Positions 7,930-17,085 of a stretch of 64,000 nt of DNA are shown here, one piece after another. The stretch spans positions 62,001-126,000 of the forward strand of contig NZ_ASWE01000005.1 of NCBI RefSeq assembly GCF_000407505.1, given 5' to 3'. The notes below the pieces were generated by a model. It was not told where the DNA came from, did not search any database, and saw nothing but the letters and a program-made list of their open reading frames with translations. A program made the translations under genes and the position numbers. How positions within the stretch are numbered: position 1 is the stretch's first letter; each line of letters opens with the position of its first letter. The DNA comes from Enterococcus phoeniculicola ATCC BAA-412. Lineage in GTDB: Bacteria > Bacillota > Bacilli > Lactobacillales > Enterococcaceae.

Positions 7930-9268
7930 AAAACTGATATATATTTTTTTATTTAAATAAAAAAGATAAAACAGCTCGTCAATTATGCATAAATATGTAT
8001 ATTTATACTTTTCAAGCTAAAAAATTAAGAAATTCAATTCTTTTTTAAAAAAACAAAAATTCCCATCATATGATTTCTATTTTTAGAATTTATTCAGGAT
8101 AAAGTAAAGAAAAATACTATTTCAGCTGTTTTTATAGACTATTTTAACCAACTTTTCACTAAAAACACCTACTATTCAACTTTTTTAAAATAACATTCTT
8201 ATATTAACTCAAAAAATAGTAAACTATCTATTTGATCCATCAAATTTTTTTGAATCGAAAATAAAATAACAATAATAGAATAAAAGAAGGGAATTGTTGT
8301 ACTTTTGATAAATAAACTCTTATTTGAACTTAACTTTGATATTTTTTTAGAATCATAAAATTATCAACAATTTTTTAAAATTTTTTGTTTTGATCAAAAA
8401 ATGACTTCCTATTAAATTTATTTATCAACAGGAATATATGAGTCTAATTCTCCAATTAAAATAACACTCTTATTTAGTAATTTTTTTATTTCCATCCTTA
8501 TTCTACAAATCTCAAAAAAATAATAAAAAATGAATAGTTATCCACAGTGGATAACTATATTCAAACAAACTATTTCTTTTACTTTTTTTCTGAAGACTTA
8601 TAATAACCTATTTCCACAGATTTCCTAGCCAGGTGAACTCTATCTCATGTTTAATTGCTTTTTCCCTCTTATTTTTCGTACTAGTCTTTTTTCCTTATAC
8701 ATTCCTATCTGTTCTTATCTATACTTATGCACAGGGTTGTGTATAAGTCATTATCCCTTGCTATAACTACTTTAGAGTCTATAAAAAAGCACTTTTTATA
8801 GACTTATCCACACCTGTTAATGAACAGAATTGTTTTCCAAAAAACTATTTTCTCGAAGTCTTCCACTGTGGATATCTCAATAAATCGTCTTATTCTAAGT
8901 GGCTTTTTTAGCTGCTATGTCTTGTAGATATACAGCTTTCCCTCCTCCCGTTCAGAACTTTAGCCTAATCTTCCCTCTCTGAGATCTTTCCTAATTCTTG
9001 GTGTCTATTTACTGTAAGTAGTTTTACAACCTTTCTTATTCAAGTTCTCGTTACATTCCCATTAGAAGAAGAAAGAGACGAAAAAACAGACACTAACAAC
9101 CATTGACTGCATTCTCCCAATCGACTTCCAGCAGCTGCTTATCCACGTGTTTCTCTAACGTAGCAAAAAGAGCCTTAGATAACAGACATTTGCAAAGCAC
9201 GTGCTTTGCCATATCTATTTCTTAAAGCTCTTTTATATTTAGAGTCATTTTTCTTGAATAACGGTTGC
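7930..9268. other. 1.3-kb AT-rich gene-free tract with DnaA-box cluster
   Basis: No convincing gene lies here. Four perfect DnaA boxes (TTATNCACA in either orientation) occur within 275 bp: 8538-8546, 8725-8733, 8738-8746 (reverse) and 8804-8812. One-mismatch copies lie at 8361, 8422, 8546 (reverse), 8867 (reverse) and 9139. The first perfect box is half of the palindrome GTTATCCACAGTGGATAAC. A perfect 12-bp-stem hairpin (8776-8804) abuts the box at 8804. A perfect 18-bp palindrome, GCAAAGCACGTGCTTTGC, is at 9191-9208. oriC itself is 34 kb away, so this could be a DnaA-titrating or regulatory cluster, or a relic of another replicon. Confidence 0.7.
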
Positions 9269-10078
9269 TTACTTACTCATTTCCTGATCTTTTGCAATTG
9301 TTGCGTCAATTCCTTTTATCACAGTTGAAATAAATGCATTGTTTTCCAATTCCACTAATCCTGCAACTGTTGTTCCTCCTGGTGAGCATACACGGTCAAT
9401 CAAGGTCCAAGGATTTTCTTGACTTTCAATAATCATTTTTGCACTTCCTAAGACAGCTTGTGCGGCAATTTCCAATGCTTTATCCTTCGCCATACCATTT
9501 TTTACTCCCGCACGAGCAATAGAATCTATAAACAGATAGGCATATGCTGGAGAACTTCCTGCTAAAGCTGTAAAGTTTGAGAAATAGTGTTCTTCTAATT
9601 CCCATGCTTGTCCCACCGCATTAAACATCTCTACAATGAGCGAAACCTCTTCTTTTGTTGTGAAATCATTTCCACATATAGCCGCCGCTCCCTCACCAAC
9701 TAATGCATTCACATTTGGCATCACGCGAACAATTTTCACTGGATTGGTCGTTTCAAATACTTCATACAATGCATCTAGTGGTGTTCCTGCCGCTATAGAT
9801 ACAATCAGTGGCGAATTCTGTTGGATAGTCTCTTTAGATGCATCTAACACACCTTTTATTACGTTCGGTTTTACAGCTAGCACTAAGACTTCTACTGTCT
9901 CGATTAACTCTTTGGGTTCTGCTACCGCATGCGCACCAAGTGAAGCGGCAAATGCCTGTACTTTATCCGTTAAAATATCATATAAGTATACTTCGTCCGC
10001 TTTCACAAACTCTTTTTTAATGATTCCTTCGACAATTGCCGAAGCCATATTTCCTGCACCTAAAAATCCAATTTTCAA
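9269..10078 (-). CDS. proC: pyrroline-5-carboxylate reductase
   Basis: This enzyme performs the last step of proline synthesis, reducing 1-pyrroline-5-carboxylate to proline with NAD(P)H in the cytoplasm. At 269 residues it is full length. The N-terminal Rossmann motif GFLGAGNMASAIVEGII and the C-terminal signature SPGGTTVAGLVELE are both present. It starts at ATG 10078 behind GGGAGCGTAAAGTTTT. It follows the DMT transporter by 18 bp, so the two form an operon, with the AraC regulator divergent. proA and proB are not in the window. Confidence 0.95.
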   Translation of the reverse strand: MKIGFLGAGNMASAIVEGIIKKEFVKADEVYLYDILTDKVQAFAASLGAHAVAEPKELIETVEVLVLAVKPNVIKGVLDASKETIQQNSPLIVSIAAGTPLDALYEVFETTNPVKIVRVMPNVNALVGEGAAAICGNDFTTKEEVSLIVEMFNAVGQAWELEEHYFSNFTALAGSSPAYAYLFIDSIARAGVKNGMAKDKALEIAAQAVLGSAKMIIESQENPWTLIDRVCSPGGTTVAGLVELENNAFISTVIKGIDATIAKDQEMSK

Positions 10079-10096
10079 AACTTTACGCTCCCTTTT

Positions 10097-11089
10097 CTAC
10101 GCTTTTTCTACAGATTCAATTGGCTCTGCAACCTTCTTTTTCATTGGCTTGTTCATTAATACAATGGATAAACAAACTAACACCAATCCTACAGCCAACG
10201 GAATCGTAAAGCTTTCTCCTAATATTACAGCAAGAACACTTCCCGAAATCGGCATGATAAATTTATATACTGATAATTCTCCAAGATTGGCATACTGCGC
10301 ACACCAATACCATAGGCTAAACGGAATCGCAGATGCAGCAGCTAAAATAATTAATAGGATCACGCCCATTGGTGTCCAGTTAATCACGGACAATCTACCG
10401 CCCATGCCAAAACCAATTAGATATAACACGATTGCGCCAATCACTAAATTCCATCCAGTTAATACAAATGAATTCAGGCTTGAACCAATTTTTTTTGCCA
10501 ACATTGTTGCTAGTGCAGCTAATAAACCATAAATCAACATGAATCCTTCCCCAGTCAATGTAAAGGAAAACATATCTTGAATCGTTGTCCCACCAGTTAA
10601 TTGAGAAATGATTAATCCTGCAAATCCAATCAACAATGCTACTGCCTTCATTGATGTCAGCTTATCATTTTTATAAGCGAAATGCGCCAAAATCACCGCA
10701 AAGAAAATGGTTGATTGCGCTAAAATCGTTGAATTAATCGTTGAGCTAATATTAACATTTCCAATATTAAAAAAGAAGTAGGCAGCGGTTGTTGAAACTA
10801 ACCCCATGATGGTAATCTCTGACCACTGCTTCTTTTTCACCTGGAAAATCTTCTGACCTATAACCATCGCAAAAATTAACGTCATCACTCCTGCTAACAA
10901 AAAGCGGATACTAATGGTTGCTAATACTTGGCCCAGATAGTCTTGTCCCAAAGCATCCTTACTGATGCCCATCTCTTCATTCATAATCTTAATTAGTTTA
11001 AAAGGTGTTCCCCAAATAACATTGGTTACAATTGCAGCAACTGTAATTACCGCAACACTAGGTGCTGCTTTTTTTGCTAAATCTGTCAT
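10097..11089 (-). CDS. EamA/DMT-family transporter
   Basis: This 330-residue integral membrane protein has about ten hydrophobic spans arranged as two similar halves, the pattern of the drug/metabolite transporter superfamily (EamA domains at roughly 15-155 and 180-315). Such proteins usually export amino acids or other metabolites. It is the first gene of an operon with proC, and the AraC regulator is divergent, which hints at a role in amino acid or proline balance; that link is inference. It starts at ATG 11089 behind AGGAGGATAAA. Confidence 0.88.
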   Translation of the reverse strand: MTDLAKKAAPSVAVITVAAIVTNVIWGTPFKLIKIMNEEMGISKDALGQDYLGQVLATISIRFLLAGVMTLIFAMVIGQKIFQVKKKQWSEITIMGLVSTTAAYFFFNIGNVNISSTINSTILAQSTIFFAVILAHFAYKNDKLTSMKAVALLIGFAGLIISQLTGGTTIQDMFSFTLTGEGFMLIYGLLAALATMLAKKIGSSLNSFVLTGWNLVIGAIVLYLIGFGMGGRLSVINWTPMGVILLIILAAASAIPFSLWYWCAQYANLGELSVYKFIMPISGSVLAVILGESFTIPLAVGLVLVCLSIVLMNKPMKKKVAEPIESVEKA

Positions 11090-11275
11090 TTTATCCTCCT
11101 ACATGAGTGTCTTTTTCTCAATAAATTATTTTTTGAACCTCTTGATTGTTAGTTTTTTCACAATATGTTAGAATACAGTACAACTTGCAAGTTAGGATTA
11201 GTATAGGTTCAAAACCTAGAGAAAGAAATAGTCTGCACAAAGATAAAAGTAGCTTATTCAAAGATTGGAGAATAT

Positions 11276-12232
11276 ATGTATTATTTTAGCGAAGAACAGC
11301 ACAACCATTTTTTTAGCTATTTAGAAACACTGGATTGTTATATTACTTCTGGGGATTGTATGGAAGATGAGCTTGAAGCCTTTGGAAAAAATGACCAGCG
11401 ACAAATCGCAGCTCTTGTCTGCCAAGATACGAAAGGACGCTTAATTTTTCCCGCTCCTTATATACGGATTCTCTATGTTTTACAAGGAGAAGTGATGCTT
11501 TTGATTGATGGAAAAGAGTTTTATTATGCTGCAGGAACACTTATCTTATCAAATAAACACACACATATTGATTATGAGGAACTTTGTCCTGATACTAAGA
11601 TGATTTGCTTTTACTTTAAGCCCACTTATTTTACAGATTCTTTGCTTGCTCAATTTTCAGAAGAAAAATTACTTTATCGTTTTTTTGTTGAATCGTTAAA
11701 AAAAGAAGCAGAACAAGTAAGTCGTTATTATGTATTTGAATTTGATACGTGTGACGATATCCATTTCTATTCCTTGTTACTTCTAAAACAGGTGGTAAAA
11801 ATGCGCTACTTTAATAACAAAGTAACAAAGTCTGCTTTCCTGCTCTTTATTGTTGAAATTAGCCAGTTGGCAGATGAAGCGATTCGCCTAAAGGATTCCG
11901 TAGTTTCCAGTGAGCTGTTGGCATTTGAAGTACTTGCTTACATGGAGAATCACTTAGCAACCATTACTTTGGAGCATACCGCAGAAGTCTTCCATTTTCA
12001 TCCGAATTATCTGTCTAGTCTTTTGAAAAAAAATACAGGATTAACATTTACCCAGTGTTTAATTGACTTGCGATTAAAATATGCAAAAAATTATTTGGAG
12101 CAAACCGAGCTTTCCATTCAAGAAATCGCCGAAGAGGTCGGATATACGGACAAAGCCTTCTTCTTTCGAATATTCAAAAAAAATATAGGGACTACGCCAG
12201 GAAACTATCGCAAGCAATCACTGTCCTCATAA
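11276..12232 (+). CDS. AraC-family transcriptional regulator
   Basis: This 318-residue regulator has an N-terminal cupin-like sensing region (about residues 45-135, with IRILYVLQGEVMLLIDGKEFYYAAGTLILSN split over beta strands) and a C-terminal AraC DNA-binding domain (about 215-315). The latter has two HTHs and the signature IAEEVGYTDKAFFFRIFKK followed by GTTPGNYR. It starts at ATG 11276 (GGAGAATAT upstream). It is divergent from the DMT transporter-proC operon with a 186-bp shared promoter region, so that operon is its likeliest target. The inducer is unknown. Confidence 0.9.
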   Translation: MYYFSEEQHNHFFSYLETLDCYITSGDCMEDELEAFGKNDQRQIAALVCQDTKGRLIFPAPYIRILYVLQGEVMLLIDGKEFYYAAGTLILSNKHTHIDYEELCPDTKMICFYFKPTYFTDSLLAQFSEEKLLYRFFVESLKKEAEQVSRYYVFEFDTCDDIHFYSLLLLKQVVKMRYFNNKVTKSAFLLFIVEISQLADEAIRLKDSVVSSELLAFEVLAYMENHLATITLEHTAEVFHFHPNYLSSLLKKNTGLTFTQCLIDLRLKYAKNYLEQTELSIQEIAEEVGYTDKAFFFRIFKKNIGTTPGNYRKQSLSS

Positions 12233-12307
12233 AACTACAAAGCAACTTTTTCCATAAATCATTCATTCGCTTAACGTATAAATTTGAATGATAGGACAGA
12301 GTTGTTT

Positions 12308-12445
12308 TTATTGATGTTTCTTTTGTTTTGCACAGATAATCGTCATAACTAAACAGACTATCGCAACAACAGGAACATGTTGAGGAAAGAGCAATAATGT
12401 CACACCACTAGCTATTCCCCCTGTATAAAATTCCTTTTTATCCAT
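12308..12445 (-). CDS. small membrane protein, 45 aa
   Basis: This short gene begins MDKKEFYTGG and ends CAKQKKHQ. It has a single long hydrophobic stretch (about residues 11-38, IASGVTLLLFPQHVPVVAIV onward) flanked by lysines, so a one- or two-span membrane protein is expected. The ribosome binding site GAGGTG lies seven bases before the ATG. It is convergent with the AraC gene. I do not know the family. The well-placed ribosome binding site and clean membrane topology make it likely to be real. Confidence 0.6.
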   Translation of the reverse strand: MDKKEFYTGGIASGVTLLLFPQHVPVVAIVCLVMTIICAKQKKHQ

Positions 12446-12530
12446 AAAAAAACACCTCTTTAACAGAAGTATCTCGCAAAAATGTTGAATAAATTCATTA
12501 TTTTTTTTATGTTTTTATTAAGAAGAGAGT

Positions 12531-12578
12531 GAGACAAACACCCATGAGGGCTCTATCGCCTTCATGGGTGTTTGTCTC
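12531..12578. terminator. strong hairpin, probable terminator
   Basis: A 17-bp stem (GAGACAAACACCCATGA paired with TCATGGGTGTTTGTCTC) has a 13-base loop. It lies between two minus-strand genes, downstream of the TMEM175-type gene. A T-rich tract lies on the left of the stem in minus orientation. The rest of the 12446-12705 gap shows nothing else apart from the parS-like site at 12687. Confidence 0.65.
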
Positions 12579-12686
12579 TCGAACCTCATGCTCTAACTCT
12601 TGGGCATTGTCCGAATAAATTAAGGTACAAAAACTCTTCTTCAAGAAGCAATTTAGCTATTTCTTCTATGAATGATTTTCTTCAAA

Positions 12687-12702
12687 AGTTTCATGTGAAA
12701 CA
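12687..12702. promoter_or_regulatory. parS-like site (two mismatches)
   Basis: AGTTTCATGTGAAACA matches the parS consensus TGTTTCACGTGAAACA at 14 of 16 positions. The central CG is TG, so binding by ParB may be weak. It lies at the end of the TMEM175-type gene. Confidence 0.4.
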
Positions 12703-12705
12703 ATC

Positions 12706-13287
12706 TTAGTTTTCTTTATAGTGGATTTCTACCTTTTTCTCTGGTATTAACCAAATAAATAAAATAAGGACATTGACGATTAAGACACAGATTGGTGCAA
12801 TTAACCAGCCTAAGAGAAGCGCTACTACGTTTAATGCAATTGATAGATACATTTTACGATAACCTTTAAAAAGGGTGGCTACGGTTGATTGATGCCCATT
12901 TGCTCGAACTAGCTCCTTTGCTAAAATATAATAGGCAAAATTGGCTAACAACACAATAAATCCATAGGTAGCCTCTGGTGCCCAGCTGTATAAATGATCG
13001 CCTATCCAAGCCGTTGAAAAGGGAAATAAGGACAGTGAAAAGATAAGGAAATTATTTGCCCATAAGACTCGACCATCAATTTTGTGAACCACCTGAAACA
13101 TGTGATGATGATTGTTCCAATAGATTCCCAGCGTAATAAAAATAACAATATAAATTAAAATTTTGTGTTCCATTCCCGCAAGTGCAGACCAGCTTGCCTT
13201 TTCAGGTGCTTTTAATTCCAACACCAAGATAGTCATAATAATGGCGATAACTGCATCCGTAAATGCTTCAATTCTTGTTTTTGACAT
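12706..13287 (-). CDS. TMEM175-family (DUF1211) membrane protein
   Basis: This 193-residue protein has about six hydrophobic spans and the family hallmark near its N-terminus, TRIEAFTDAVIAIIMTILVL (the RxxxFTD motif of TMEM175). Bacterial TMEM175 proteins form potassium-permeable channels. The frame extends to an ATG at 13305, but that ATG has no ribosome binding site, while AAAGGGTTGTGG precedes MSKTRIE at 13287. It is monocistronic. The function in potassium leak is inferred from family. Confidence 0.85.
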   Translation of the reverse strand: MSKTRIEAFTDAVIAIIMTILVLELKAPEKASWSALAGMEHKILIYIVIFITLGIYWNNHHHMFQVVHKIDGRVLWANNFLIFSLSLFPFSTAWIGDHLYSWAPEATYGFIVLLANFAYYILAKELVRANGHQSTVATLFKGYRKMYLSIALNVVALLLGWLIAPICVLIVNVLILFIWLIPEKKVEIHYKEN

Positions 13288-13463
13288 AACCCACAACCCT
13301 TTCATTTTTTCTATGCACTGTATTGTACAAAAAAAGTACGTTAAAAAGCAACTATTTGATTGAAATAAGTCGTAGCAAAAAATCAGACTTTAGTTTGACG
13401 TAACTTTCTTTTCTTTTTGATAAACTAAATACATATTAGAAAACAAGAAAGAAGGAAGTTCCC

Positions 13464-13661
13464 ATGAAAAAAAATAATCCAGCTCTGATGATCCTTGTAT
13501 TTGTTGCCCTATGTATCGGCGGCGGAATTATCCTAAGCGCCGTTCTAGGTCTATTAAGCGGATTACTTTGGTTAGCCATCAAAATCCTTATCCCTCTTGC
13601 AATTGCTATCTGGCTTGTTCGTGCAATTACCGGAAAAGGACGCTCACGACGTTACTACTAA
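13464..13661 (+). CDS. small membrane protein, 65 aa
   Basis: This is a small protein with two hydrophobic segments (about residues 8-30 and 34-55) and a basic tail, GKGRSRRYY. It starts at ATG 13464 behind AGAAGGAAG. A probable promoter lies upstream (TTGACG at 13395, a GATAAA-type -10 near 13419), and a terminator follows at 13690. I do not recognise the family; the shape resembles small stress-related membrane proteins, but no function can be assigned. Confidence 0.7.
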   Translation: MKKNNPALMILVFVALCIGGGIILSAVLGLLSGLLWLAIKILIPLAIAIWLVRAITGKGRSRRYY

Positions 13662-13689
13662 GTTTTTTATTTATGAATAAAACAGGAAA

Positions 13690-13750
13690 AAAAGAGCCTG
13701 CCTCTCACCTACTTCTCTAATAGAAACAGATGAGGCTAGGTTCTTTTTTT
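13690..13750 (+). terminator. rho-independent terminator
   Basis: AAAGAGCCTgCCTC pairs with GAGGctAGGTTCTTT across a loop of about 26 bases and is followed by a T-run. It ends the 65-aa membrane protein gene. I see nothing supportable in the remaining 440 bp (13751-14190) before the ZIP terminator. Confidence 0.75.
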
Positions 13751-14192
13751 ATGTATAATCTTAGGATATTCCCTTTTCCATTATTTTATTGATAACTTCT
13801 TCTAAATTGGACGTCTGTTAACATTTGATAAAGCTCGCTTATCTTTTTTAACAATCGTTTAGCTTAACAGAATGACAATTACTCTATATAAGAAAACTAT
13901 TTACTAGTTTTCGCTCTGCAAATACGTCTACTCCTTTCCCCTTTCCATTAGTCAACTGGTTTATCATTTCTACTATCTTTTCTGTTCAAAAAACATATAA
14001 TTGAATGATTTAAAGGCACATACTTCATTAATAGTCTTACATCCGTTTTCCTCAATTCACACCTATTTCTTTCTCGTCTGGCCTATAACTTACTCATAAA
14101 TACTCTTTATAATCATTAAAATTTATTTCACCCTTGTATATTTATATTATCATTTATATAACTGAGTTTTTTATTTCCCGAAAAATACATAA

Positions 14193-14232
14193 TAAAAAGC
14201 CAGGAACAAAATTCGCTTTGCCCTGACTTTAA
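14193..14232 (-). terminator. rho-independent terminator of the ZIP gene
   Basis: On the minus strand AAAGtCAGG and CCTGgCTTT pair and are followed by TTATT. It lies 13 bp after the ZIP transporter stop codon. Confidence 0.75.
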
Positions 14233-14244
14233 TTCCTTTGTCCT

Positions 14245-15063
14245 CTACCCTAACGCAACATCCAAGACCATCATTATAATGAATCCTAGCATCACGCCAA
14301 AAACAGCAAAGTGTCGCTTACTAGAAAGCGTCTGCTGCGCTTCTGGAATCAATTCTTCAACAACTACATAAATCATCGCTCCGGCAGCAAACGCCAGTGC
14401 ATATGGAAGCAATAGATTCACTCTTGTGACCAGTAATGCACCTACAACCCCTGCAATCGGTTCAACAATACCTGAAGCTTGTCCGTATAAAAATGCTTTC
14501 CAGCGACTAAGCCCTTCTTGACGTAATGGAATAGAAACAGCTGCACCTTCTGGAAAGTTTTGAATACCAATACCGAGTGCTACGGAAATAGCTGCTAATA
14601 CTGCCGCTGTTGGATTTTGCGCATTTGCCGCTGCACCAAAAGCTACACCTACTGCTAATCCTTCTGGAATGTTATGTAGGGTAATTGAAAAAACGAGTAA
14701 AATCGTTCTCTTCAAATGGCTAGGTAAGCCTTCTTTTTCTTTATTTGGTCCAAAGTGCATATGGGGAATCGTTTTATCTGAAATATAAAGAAATAATCCG
14801 CCCAGCCCAAAACCAATACTCACAACTAACCAGGCAATATCACCATTTTCTGTTGCTTTTTCAATCGCTGGATCCAGCAAAGACCAAAAACTAGCGGCAA
14901 TCATTACACCAGAAGCGAAGCCTAACATTAGGTTTAATGCCTCTTTTTTTATCTCTTTAAAAAAGAAGACTAACGCAGCGCCCAAAGCGGTCATAAAATA
15001 CGTAAATCCCGTGCCTACCAAAGCTTGTTGCCACGGCTCTAAGCTTAATAGCCAATTGACCAT
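14245..15063 (-). CDS. ZIP-family metal transporter
   Basis: This 272-residue membrane protein has about eight spans and both metal-site motifs of ZIP transporters: HNIPEGLAVG in the fourth span and QNFPEGAAV in the fifth (the usual His is Asn-Phe here, as in GufA-like members). It would import zinc or another divalent cation. A short histidine-bearing loop, TIPHMHFGPN, precedes the fourth span. It starts at ATG 15063 (GAAAGGAGATTC) and is divergent from pyruvate oxidase. The preferred metal is not known. Confidence 0.9.
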   Translation of the reverse strand: MVNWLLSLEPWQQALVGTGFTYFMTALGAALVFFFKEIKKEALNLMLGFASGVMIAASFWSLLDPAIEKATENGDIAWLVVSIGFGLGGLFLYISDKTIPHMHFGPNKEKEGLPSHLKRTILLVFSITLHNIPEGLAVGVAFGAAANAQNPTAAVLAAISVALGIGIQNFPEGAAVSIPLRQEGLSRWKAFLYGQASGIVEPIAGVVGALLVTRVNLLLPYALAFAAGAMIYVVVEELIPEAQQTLSSKRHFAVFGVMLGFIIMMVLDVALG

Positions 15064-15157
15064 TCATGAATCTCCTTTCATGTATTTTCTCTCTTTACTT
15101 TAGCATATTATTATCAATGAAACCACTTTATTTCGGTTCCCCTAAAAAACACTTTAC

Positions 15158-15186
15158 TTGGTACCTTTTTTTATAAAGCGTATAAT
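15158..15186 (+). promoter_or_regulatory. probable sigma-A promoter of pyruvate oxidase
   Basis: TTGGTA and TATAAT are separated by exactly 17 bp and sit 40 bp ahead of the pyruvate oxidase ATG. Confidence 0.6.
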
Positions 15187-15225
15187 AATACTTGTAATAA
15201 ATATGAAAAGAACGGAGAACCGCAT

Positions 15226-16953
15226 ATGTCAAATAAAATAAATGCAGGAATTGCAATGATAAAAGTTTTTGAAAGCTGGGGAGTCGATCATATTTATGGA
15301 ATTCCTGGTGGATCGTTTAATTCCACTATGGATGCACTCTATCACGAAAGAGAATCCGTCAAATATATTCAAGTTCGACATGAAGAAGTCGGAGCACTTG
15401 CAGCGGCGGCTGATGCAAAATTAACTGGAAAAGTTGGGGTTGTCTTTGGTTCTGCTGGTCCTGGAGCCTCACACTTAATCAATGGCTTGTATGATGCTCA
15501 AATGGACCACGTTCCAGTAGTCGCTTTGTTAGGTCAGGTTGCTTCGACTGCTATGAACTACAATTCTTTCCAAGAATTAAATGAAAATCCAATGTTTGCT
15601 GATGTGAGTGTCTATAACCGAACAGTAATGACACCAGAGAGCTTGCCTCATGTGGTAGATGAAGCAATTAAAGCGGCCTATGAGCATAACGGTGTAGCTG
15701 TTGTAACCATCCCAGTTGATTTTGGCTTTAAAGAAATAGACGATACCTTTGTTTCTACTGCTCACAATCACCGCACAGGGGTTATTCTTCCACAAGAAGA
15801 CCAACTCAACGAAGCATTACCACTTATTAAAGAAGCCAAACAACCTATCCTCTATATTGGACAAGGAACACGTGGTGGCTGGGAGGCAATTAAGGCATTT
15901 TCTGAACATTTTTCTATGCCTGTTGCAGCTGCGGTTTTAGCAAAAGGAATTGTTCCAGATAGTTATGAAAACTTCTTGGGATTTGCAGCTCGTGTGGCAA
16001 CAAAACCTGCTAATGAAGCATTAGCCGTAGCAGATTTAATTGTTTTTGTAGGTAGTGATTTTCCATTTGCACGCTATTTCTTTAATCCTAAAGCAAAATT
16101 TATTCAAATTGATATTGATGCAACAAAATTTGGGCGCCGACACAAGACAGACGTATCCATACTTGGTGACGGAGCAACTGCCTTACGTAAATTAGTCGAA
16201 CTGGGTACGCAAAGACCCAAAGATGAGTGGTTGTTAGCCAATCAAGAAAATAAACGAAATTGGGTTAACTGGCTAGCAAGCTTCTCTGATTCTAAAGATG
16301 AACCCTTACGACCTGAGCCTGTTTATGCACAAATCAATCGCATCGCAGAAAAAGACGCTATTTTTGTCACAGATGTAGGAAACACGACGATTCATTCCAT
16401 CCGTCTACTTGATTTAAATGGACAACAAAAGCACACGACTTCTGGTTGGTTTGCTACCATGGGAAATGGCGTGCCTGGAGGAATTGCTGCACAGTTAAGT
16501 TATCCAGATCGCCAAGTCTTTACATTGAGTGGAGACGGGGCATTCGCAATGGTTATGCAGGACATTATTACTCAAGTTAAATACAATCTTCCAATCATTA
16601 ATGTTGTCTTTTCAAATGAGTCATTCGGCTTTATTGAAGCAGAACAAGAAGATACAGAACAAAAGAAATTCGGTGTATTTTTAGAAGGAGCTGATTTTGG
16701 AAAAGTCGGCGAAGCACTTGGTGCAGTCGGCTTCACCATTACACGTTATGACCAATTACAGCCTGCTTTTGAAGCTGCTAAAAACAGTAAACGACCTGTA
16801 GTCATTGATATAAAAATAAAAAACCAACGTCCTCTTCCAGTCGAAGAACTCGTCTTAGATCCAGATAAATTCTCCGAACAAGAAATTAACGCATTTAAAG
16901 AAAAGTATGACGTACATGATATGCCTGCACTTTCTGAGTTATTAAAAAAATAA
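15226..16953 (+). CDS. pox: pyruvate oxidase
   Basis: This thiamine diphosphate- and FAD-dependent enzyme converts pyruvate, phosphate and oxygen into acetyl phosphate, CO2 and hydrogen peroxide. At 575 residues it is near the family length (about 590-600). The N-terminal ThDP-binding domain includes the catalytic-Glu region RHEEVGALAAAADAKLTGK. The C-terminal ThDP motif begins at SGDGAFAMVMQD and ends VVFSNESFG. It is monocistronic with its own promoter, starting at ATG 15226 (ACGGAGAACCGCAT). Other ThDP enzymes such as acetolactate synthase are less likely given the overall pattern. Aerobic peroxide production is expected. Confidence 0.9.
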   Translation: MSNKINAGIAMIKVFESWGVDHIYGIPGGSFNSTMDALYHERESVKYIQVRHEEVGALAAAADAKLTGKVGVVFGSAGPGASHLINGLYDAQMDHVPVVALLGQVASTAMNYNSFQELNENPMFADVSVYNRTVMTPESLPHVVDEAIKAAYEHNGVAVVTIPVDFGFKEIDDTFVSTAHNHRTGVILPQEDQLNEALPLIKEAKQPILYIGQGTRGGWEAIKAFSEHFSMPVAAAVLAKGIVPDSYENFLGFAARVATKPANEALAVADLIVFVGSDFPFARYFFNPKAKFIQIDIDATKFGRRHKTDVSILGDGATALRKLVELGTQRPKDEWLLANQENKRNWVNWLASFSDSKDEPLRPEPVYAQINRIAEKDAIFVTDVGNTTIHSIRLLDLNGQQKHTTSGWFATMGNGVPGGIAAQLSYPDRQVFTLSGDGAFAMVMQDIITQVKYNLPIINVVFSNESFGFIEAEQEDTEQKKFGVFLEGADFGKVGEALGAVGFTITRYDQLQPAFEAAKNSKRPVVIDIKIKNQRPLPVEELVLDPDKFSEQEINAFKEKYDVHDMPALSELLKK

Positions 16954-16991
16954 CAAAAATAAATAAACAATCTGATTCTACTTAAAATAAA

Positions 16992-17037
16992 AAACCACAT
17001 GAAATCAATTTGATAACCAATTGGTTTCGCGTGGTTT
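16992..17037. terminator. bidirectional rho-independent terminator
   Basis: AAACCAC..GAAA pairs with TTTC..GTGGTTT; A- and T-runs flank both sides. It separates the convergent pyruvate oxidase and HdeD-like genes. Confidence 0.85.
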
Positions 17038-17085
17038 ATATTTTTTTATAAATAAATAGTTATTTCCTGCAAGAAATTTTTCGTT

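Noticed and set aside
9093-9212. 39-codon minus-strand frame downstream of proC (MAKHVLCKC...)
   Set aside because: No ribosome binding site, and it runs over a perfect palindrome; no family is recognised.
7930-9268. Possible second replication origin with a rep gene
   Set aside because: No initiator gene lies near, so only the DnaA-box cluster itself is reported.
9636-10532. 298-codon plus-strand frame opposite proC and the DMT transporter
   Set aside because: It is antisense to two well-supported genes and has no recognisable domain or start signal.
13751-14190. Possible decayed coding remnant on the minus strand (AKRLLKKISELYQML-like)
   Set aside because: Only about 25 codons are open between stops, and no homologous family could be recognised.
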